From Psychrobacter sp. (GTDB lineage: Bacteria > Pseudomonadota > Gammaproteobacteria > Pseudomonadales > Moraxellaceae): a stretch of 9,973 nucleotides of DNA. Shown here piece after piece: positions 5,923 through 9,973 of the stretch; the first letter of the stretch is position 1, and every line of letters starts with the position of its first letter. The position numbers and the translations under genes are program-made. Below the pieces are notes generated by a model, which had not been told where the DNA came from, ran no database searches, and saw only the letters and a list, made by a program, of their open reading frames with translations. The stretch spans positions 1-9,973 of the forward strand of contig JARIAA010000063.1 of NCBI GenBank assembly GCA_029264635.1. Reading direction: 5' to 3'.

Positions 5923-7722
5923 CTAACTAAGATTATGTTTGGGTACAGACGTCAGCATCACTGCTACTAACCGTTTGCTGTCTATGACTTCAATCGCATG
6001 CTTAGCCAGAAGTGCCTTGATATCTGCTATAAATATTGTGAAATCTTGCGCAGACATTTGTCTGCCTACGATAGTAAGCTGCTGATTGATGTCCGCAGCA
6101 CTATCTATCGTACTTCCTTTGTTTAATATCGTATCGCTAAATATAGACGAGTCAAATAATAGACGAACTCTTGAGCGCCAATCTGCAACACTAATCAGCA
6201 GACACTCGCCTTGATGATAAAATAACAACCAAGGCAGCGGTTTATCAGCAATGTCTGTAGTATAAGAAGATTGATCGGCCAAACCATCCAAGCTCGTGAC
6301 AACCTCTAAGCAAATTGGTAAAATCTCGATCGCCATTGCTGAGCTATTTAAAGCGTTAACTGTATTAGTTGAGGCTGCGCTTAGATTATCGTGACTTAAA
6401 TTTGCACGCTCCTTGACATAAGGCTCGGCTGATCTTTGCAAAAATTGTTTGCTCGATGAGAACTCATACGCATGCTTAGGAGTTTGTACTTGGCGGCTTT
6501 GCGTCCCGTCAATTGTAGATGATGCTTTCGATAATGACGAATCAAATACGGTACTGGTAGAGGTGTTATTGTCTATTCCCTGCCTATCCCCATTGGCAGT
6601 TATCACTGTTTTTGTAGCATCAGAGGTCGGCGCTGTACTGACTGTTTTAAGCATTAAACGAATCGTATGGCTCAGATGCGCCATAATATTATTTAGTGGG
6701 CTAATCTTGATACGTTGTTTCGATGGATGCACATTGATATTGAGCCACTCGGTTGGCAAATCAAAATAAAGAGCATAACTGATACCCTCCAACTTAGCAT
6801 GGTGCGCAAGTTGACGCAGCTGGTTTGCGATTAAAGCCTCTTTTACCAATCTACCATTCACATAAATCAACTTTAGCAACCCTTCTTGCCTACTGTGCAC
6901 AGGCCACAGCCAACCATTAATACCTGCTTGATAACCAAACCCTTGACTATCAAAAGCTGCTACAGATTGCTGCATCAAACTAGAAAGATCGATCGATACT
7001 TCGAGCGCGTTTTTGCTTAATAACATCCCAGTCGCTTGCTCAAGGCGTGACAATGGCAGACGATTTGGGTTATCGCGACTATTGATCTCGGCACTTGCCG
7101 ATAATGACAGCCGCTTTTTACTATCGTGAAAAAGCTCAAGCGTCACGTCGGCTCGCGCTAACGCCACTTCACGAACCATCGTTTCAATATGATTAAACTC
7201 AGTCGCCACAGACTTTAAATTACCGCGGCGCGCTGGCACATTGAAGTACAAATCTTTAACCGTAATCGTCGTACCGCGATTATGTACGACAGGGGTTAGC
7301 CTTGGTGTATCACCCAATATACCAGCAACCTGCAGCTGACGACCGATGCCACTATCATCATGACTACTGGTCAGGGTCAAACGAGAGACTGCCGCCATTG
7401 CTGCTAGAGCTTCACCGCGAAAACCGAGAGTCGTGATGCCGTGCAAATGAGCCACATCTGCCACTTTACTGGTCGCATGACGAGTAACCGCCATAACCAT
7501 GTCATCTGGATGAATACCGATGCCATTATCCACCACCTCAATCATACTCATGCCACCTTGAGTAACGCGTATCTCAATATGGGTAGCATCAGCATCAATC
7601 GCATTCTCAAGTAACTCTTTGACCACAGCGGCTGGACGCGTGACAACCTCGCCTGCTGCTAATTGATTAATTAAGAGCGGTGATAGTTTTTTGATACGGG
7701 TACTGGCGTGATTATCTGGCAT
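5923..7722 (-). CDS. mutL: MutL, DNA mismatch repair ATPase
   Basis: The N-terminal GHKL ATPase is complete: INQLAAGEVVTRPAAVVKEL carries the catalytic Glu (E36), N40 and the Mg-contacting stretch, DNGIGI (65-70) binds nucleotide, and ATSKV (83-87) and LGFRGEALAA (99-108) follow; NVHPSK closes the transducer domain. In the family, MutL links MutS mismatch recognition to MutH or other nucleases and to UvrD. A Ser/Thr/Asn-rich linker spans roughly residues 340-475. The C-terminal part (from about 490, LPWLLFYHQGECLL) resembles the start of the dimerisation domain, but the protein stops at SVPKHNLS (592-599). By comparison with remembered E. coli MutL, some 85-90 terminal residues appear to be missing. 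There is no DQHAxxxE endonuclease motif, as in MutH-using species. No strong ribosome binding site precedes the ATG. Confidence 0.95.
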   Translation of the reverse strand: MPDNHASTRIKKLSPLLINQLAAGEVVTRPAAVVKELLENAIDADATHIEIRVTQGGMSMIEVVDNGIGIHPDDMVMAVTRHATSKVADVAHLHGITTLGFRGEALAAMAAVSRLTLTSSHDDSGIGRQLQVAGILGDTPRLTPVVHNRGTTITVKDLYFNVPARRGNLKSVATEFNHIETMVREVALARADVTLELFHDSKKRLSLSASAEINSRDNPNRLPLSRLEQATGMLLSKNALEVSIDLSSLMQQSVAAFDSQGFGYQAGINGWLWPVHSRQEGLLKLIYVNGRLVKEALIANQLRQLAHHAKLEGISYALYFDLPTEWLNINVHPSKQRIKISPLNNIMAHLSHTIRLMLKTVSTAPTSDATKTVITANGDRQGIDNNTSTSTVFDSSLSKASSTIDGTQSRQVQTPKHAYEFSSSKQFLQRSAEPYVKERANLSHDNLSAASTNTVNALNSSAMAIEILPICLEVVTSLDGLADQSSYTTDIADKPLPWLLFYHQGECLLISVADWRSRVRLLFDSSIFSDTILNKGSTIDSAADINQQLTIVGRQMSAQDFTIFIADIKALLAKHAIEVIDSKRLVAVMLTSVPKHNLS

Positions 7723-7767
7723 AAATGAATGTCACATAGGATAAATGGCAGGCGTACTTTTAGACAG

Positions 7768-8268
7768 TTAAAATTTTAGCCCTAACAAATCTAGCCCTTG
7801 GGCTTGTCCGACCTTTGATAAGCGTATCTCAATATGGCGTGATTCATCAGGGTTTTGGCTTATATCAATAAATAGTGTCGGCGGTGGTAGATAATCATCA
7901 GCCCGACTTGCCCATTCGATAATAATGAGCGCATCTGGTTCATCTAAATACTCATCAAAGCCTATAAAAGACAGCTCTTCTGGATCTTGCAGACGATATA
8001 AATCTACGTGATAAACAGGCCTAGTACTACCATCTTTTTGCTCGATACCATAAGGTTCAACCAAGGTATAGGTTGGGCTTTTTACTGCGCCATTGTGCCC
8101 AAGCGCTTGCAACCAATAGCGTGTCAGCGTGGTTTTACCTGCTCCCAAATCGCCCGCGAGCCAGACACTACCTACTAGTGGCAATTTTGCTAACTGCGCG
8201 GCCAAGCGCTGAGTATCCTCTTCAGAATGCAGTGTGAATACTTGCACATCCTTATTGTTTTTAGACAT
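7768..8268 (-). CDS. tsaE: TsaE, ATPase of the tRNA t6A37 modification complex
   Basis: The 166-residue protein has the TsaE (YjeE) features: Walker A GDLGAGKTT (39-47), the switch-like SPTYTLVEPY (64-73), VYHVDLYRL (85-93) and the Walker-B-like IIIEWASR (115-122). TsaE works with TsaB and TsaD to make threonylcarbamoyl-adenosine at position 37 of tRNAs reading ANN codons and is usually essential. It is slightly longer than the E. coli protein (153). The ATG at 8266-8268 lies inside the end of the queD-like gene (8 bp overlap), with AGGT about nine bases upstream, which suggests translational coupling. mutL starts 45 bp downstream. Confidence 0.97.
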   Translation of the reverse strand: MSKNNKDVQVFTLHSEEDTQRLAAQLAKLPLVGSVWLAGDLGAGKTTLTRYWLQALGHNGAVKSPTYTLVEPYGIEQKDGSTRPVYHVDLYRLQDPEELSFIGFDEYLDEPDALIIIEWASRADDYLPPPTLFIDISQNPDESRHIEIRLSKVGQAQGLDLLGLKF

Positions 8269-8863
8269 GAGACGGTACCTGCATGGTTACGACTGGATTA
8301 ACAAAGCGCTCACCGCAAATTAACTTGGCATACAGCTCAGGATCCTGCCACTCTGCACAAACTTGCTCGCTAAACTCAAACTCTTCTAACACCAGCTTAC
8401 CCATTTGATCATTATCCACATCATGAGCGAAACATTGCGCATAACCTGTTGCGGTCTCATGGGCAATCACCGAATAAACGCTGACATCAGCTTCGCCATT
8501 TTGCATTTGGGTTTGCTTCAATATTTTTTGTGCCCAAAAAAAGATAACGCGTGAAAACTGCTCTGCTGAGGGCGATACTGGCAAGCTTATCCAGCGCGCG
8601 CTGAATTTTTTGCAAGCGGCAATATATTCGGAATCGTCTTTATTCCAAAAGCAAATCGCATGATCAAAGCTATCAATAATGTCTTTAATCGACGACTTTA
8701 GGAGACCAAAATCATAGACCATTTGTCCATGATCTAAACGGGTGGCCTCAAGGATCAGCTCAATCTGATAACTGTGACCATGGATAGAATGTTTGCAGCG
8801 CTCAGAGCTACAATTACGCACAACATGAGCATTTTCAAATTTAAACAGTTTACGAATACGCAT
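8261..8863 (-). CDS. queD: QueD-like 6-carboxytetrahydropterin synthase family protein (long form)
   Basis: The fold is that of the 6-pyruvoyl-tetrahydropterin synthase/QueD family. Zinc ligands are H13 in FENAHVVR and H28 and H30 in IHGHSY; C23 sits five residues before the HGH, where the catalytic Cys is expected; D51 is in VYDFGLLK, D67-H68 in FDHA, and E136 in AHETATGYAQ. The PSAEQF stretch (98-103) matches the family's PT-AEN motif. QueD makes 6-carboxy-tetrahydropterin from dihydroneopterin triphosphate on the way to preQ0 and queuosine. At 200 residues it is much longer than E. coli QueD (121), with an extra segment in the middle (about 72-95) and a C-terminal tail after about 150. No queC or queE is nearby, so a related pterin role is possible. 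The symbol is tentative. Confidence 0.82.
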   Translation of the reverse strand: MRIRKLFKFENAHVVRNCSSERCKHSIHGHSYQIELILEATRLDHGQMVYDFGLLKSSIKDIIDSFDHAICFWNKDDSEYIAACKKFSARWISLPVSPSAEQFSRVIFFWAQKILKQTQMQNGEADVSVYSVIAHETATGYAQCFAHDVDNDQMGKLVLEEFEFSEQVCAEWQDPELYAKLICGERFVNPVVTMQVPSHV

Positions 8864-9193
8864 AGTAATTAACCAAAACAGTAAGCTTCATTGTGCTAAA
8901 CATGAAAATTATAAAGGTTTGCCGCGACGACGCATCGGCTTGTGGCTCATTATAACAAATCGTGATGACTGCGTAAGTAAGCACTTGCTAACAGCAATAT
9001 TGGCTAAATAAATACTATTTTAAGATAGATTAAATCCAATCGTAGGTGAATTGTGCTGACGCTATCTATTGTGGCACCTTAAGCCTATACTCATTGTAGT
9101 ACGCACTATTTGCATCATCAGCATTATCCTAACCTTTAAGCTTGTTTATTTTGGCTTTAAAGGTATTACGGCTTATCTCAAGAGGAAAACACC
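8864..9193. other. 330 bp intergenic region between divergent transcription units
   Basis: No credible gene is seen. On the minus strand there are two perfect TATAAT words (8954-8949 and 8913-8908), candidates for the -10 box of the queD-tsaE-mutL-miaA unit, though neither has a good -35. An AAGCACT copy (8979-8985) and a small hairpin TTGCT-AAC-AGCAA (8985-8997) lie just upstream of the first. A short GC-rich patch (8921-8946) stands out against the AT-rich surroundings. On the plus strand the promoter of the small basic protein gene must lie somewhere before 9181. Confidence 0.55.
8942..8977 (-). promoter_or_regulatory. Possible promoter of the queD-tsaE-mutL-miaA unit
   Basis: TATAAT (8954-8949, minus strand) is preceded at 17 bp spacing by CTTACG, a three-of-six match to the -35 consensus. 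It would give a leader of about 80 bases. A second TATAAT at 8913-8908 would give one of about 40 bases but has no recognisable -35 box. Confidence 0.3.
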
Positions 9194-9316
9194 ATGAGTA
9201 AAGGTCAAGATAGTAAGAAGAATGTGAAGAAGAAACCCCTATTAACGGCAAAAGAGAAAAAAGCCGCTAAACAATCTAAAAAAGATGACAACGGCAGTAT
9301 CTTAGGTAAACATTAA
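9194..9316 (+). CDS. Small, very basic 40-residue protein of unknown function
   Basis: An ATG at 9194-9196 is preceded by AGAGGA with a seven-base spacer, one of the best ribosome binding sites in the window. The frame runs 40 codons to TAA. The protein starts MSKGQDSKKN and is dominated by lysine (15 of 40 residues), with the core TAKEKKAAKQSKK (18-30) and an uncharged end (NGSILGKH). It has no signal peptide or membrane segment, and I predict it is largely unstructured or helical and nucleic-acid or ribosome associated. It resembles short Lys-rich proteins (MSKGQ...KEKKAAK) that I recall as annotated hypothetical in proteobacteria; no function is known to me. It stands alone on the plus strand with a strong terminator 61 bases after its stop, so it is a monocistronic gene. 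Confidence 0.82.
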   Translation: MSKGQDSKKNVKKKPLLTAKEKKAAKQSKKDDNGSILGKH

Positions 9317-9377
9317 TATCGAGTACATCACTAGGCTAATTGAAGCCATATCATTCTGAGAGATACTATATGAAGCT

Positions 9378-9414
9378 ATGCCTATCGAACCTAATGGTTT
9401 GATAGGCATTTTTT
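9378..9414 (+). terminator. Strong intrinsic terminator after the small basic protein gene
   Basis: A 14 bp stem (9378-9391 with 9396-9409, one G-T wobble) closed by a TAAT loop is followed by a T-run (9409-9414). The core is GCCTATC/GATAGGC plus AACC/GGTT. The T-run is only on the plus-strand side, so it serves the 40-codon gene rather than ynfA. Confidence 0.9.
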
Positions 9415-9489
9415 ATACAAAGCACTTTTTTTATCGTAGCGACTGCTTTTATGCTAGGAACTTCTCTCATACTAACTACTGATATGAAG

Positions 9490-9822
9490 CTAAGTACTAC
9501 GCGGCGCAAACATAATAATTGCCATGCCTAATAGCGCAACGATAGAACCCAATATATCCCACGTGGTTGGTCTAATACCGTTCACTGTCCACAGCCAAAT
9601 AATAGCCATCGAAATATAAACACCGCCGTAAGCGGCATAAACTCGACCAGCTGCGGTAGGATGTAAGGACAGTAGCCAGACGAAAGCCATCAAACTTAAG
9701 GCGCCAGGAACAAGAAGCCAAATCGACTTACCTTCTCGCAGCCATAAATAAGGCAAATAGCAGCCTGCTATCTCTGCTAATGCGGTCAGCGCAAACAGTC
9801 CGACGGTTTTTAATTCAGTCAA
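9490..9822 (-). CDS. YnfA-family (UPF0060) small inner-membrane protein
   Basis: The protein has four hydrophobic segments and the strongly conserved YnfA motifs AEIAGCYLPYLWLREGKSIW, FVWLLSLHPTAAGRVYAAYGG and TTWDILGSIVALLGM. YnfA proteins are related in size and topology to the small multidrug resistance (SMR) family; their substrate is not established for this organism. The longest frame begins with GTG at 9829-9831, but that codon overlaps the only good ribosome binding site (AGGAG, 9835-9831). The in-frame TTG at 9820-9822 lies eight bases after that site and gives 110 residues, close to the 108 of E. coli YnfA, so it is chosen here. It follows the PhzF-family gene by 11 bp and is probably coupled to it. 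Confidence 0.93.
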   Translation of the reverse strand: MTELKTVGLFALTALAEIAGCYLPYLWLREGKSIWLLVPGALSLMAFVWLLSLHPTAAGRVYAAYGGVYISMAIIWLWTVNGIRPTTWDILGSIVALLGMAIIMFAPRST

Positions 9823-9833
9823 ACCAACCACTC

Positions 9834-9973
9834 CTAAACAGTGATAAATCCTGTCATATATTGCACAGCATTACCAGAAATCAGTACCCTATCGCCTACG
9901 ACGACACAGTCTAAAATACCGCCTCGTTTTGATGCTTGATAAGCAATCAATTCATTTTTACCCAAATGCTCCG
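9834..9973 (-). CDS. PhzF-family isomerase/epimerase (C-terminal fragment, start beyond the window)
   Basis: The last 45 codons are visible. They contain LGKNELIAYQASKRGG, then VVVGDRVLISGNAV and the ending MTGFITV, which is the typical C-terminal pattern of PhzF-like proteins (an ARQ-S-RGG strand, then GDRV-ISG-AV). The family has a diaminopimelate-epimerase-like two-domain fold; PhzF itself acts in phenazine synthesis, but most relatives such as YddE have no defined substrate. With only the end visible, a specific function cannot be given. The TAG stop at 9834-9836 lies just before the ynfA start, and its last bases form part of the ynfA ribosome binding site. Confidence 0.85.
   Translation of the reverse strand, partial: EHLGKNELIAYQASKRGGILDCVVVGDRVLISGNAVQYMTGFITV

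Noticed and set aside
8921..8946. GC-rich patch as a structured RNA or part of a mobile element
   Set aside because: Only 4 bp arms (GCCG/CGGC) can pair, and no longer repeat or conserved RNA motif was recognised.
8902..8955. 17-codon plus-strand frame opposite the queD promoter region
   Set aside because: No ribosome binding site, and it overlaps likely promoter elements of the other strand.
1..9973. Defence system, CRISPR array, transposase, integrase or tRNA gene
   Set aside because: Both strands were read for repeats with regular spacers, transposase or integrase motifs and cloverleaf patterns; none was found, and the content is core housekeeping genes.

Overview
The window looks like chromosomal DNA of a gammaproteobacterium of the Moraxellaceae, most likely Psychrobacter or a close relative. 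The reasons are the moderately AT-rich base composition, the Moraxellaceae-like LptB, the Hfq with a long glycine/arginine-rich tail, and the gene order. This is an inference from sequence features; no database search was possible. Nearly everything is on the minus strand and reads from high to low coordinates.

Right edge (about 9317-9973): the last 45 codons of a PhzF-family isomerase gene are followed within a few bases by a YnfA-family small membrane protein gene, both on the minus strand. Facing them on the plus strand is a 40-codon gene (9194-9316) for a very basic small protein. It has a strong ribosome binding site and a near-perfect intrinsic terminator (9378-9414). A roughly 330 bp gene-free stretch (8864-9193) separates it from the main minus-strand block and probably holds divergent promoters.

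Middle (4691-8863): queD-like, tsaE, mutL and miaA follow each other closely (8 bp overlap, then 45 and 44 bp gaps), so they are probably cotranscribed. tsaE and miaA both serve modification of tRNA position 37 (t6A and i6A), queD-like points to the queuosine/preQ0 pathway, and mutL is mismatch repair. After a 391 bp intergenic region with its own likely promoter comes hfq (3760-4299), ending at a weak hairpin plus T-run. This is the classic mutL-miaA-hfq order.

Left part (1-3532): kdsD, kdsC, lptC, lptA and lptB make Kdo for the LPS inner core and carry LPS from the inner membrane across the periplasm. kdsC and lptC overlap by 4 bp, whereas lptC and lptA are separated by 211 bp. lptB runs off the left edge.

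No mobile element, CRISPR array, rRNA/tRNA gene or defence system was seen. The observations most worth checking are a 7-mer (AAGCACT) found seven times in the noncoding gaps and never inside a gene, an 11 bp inverted repeat bracketing the likely hfq promoter, the repeat-built Hfq tail, an extra segment of about 50 residues in MiaA, and a MutL that seems to lack the end of its dimerisation domain.
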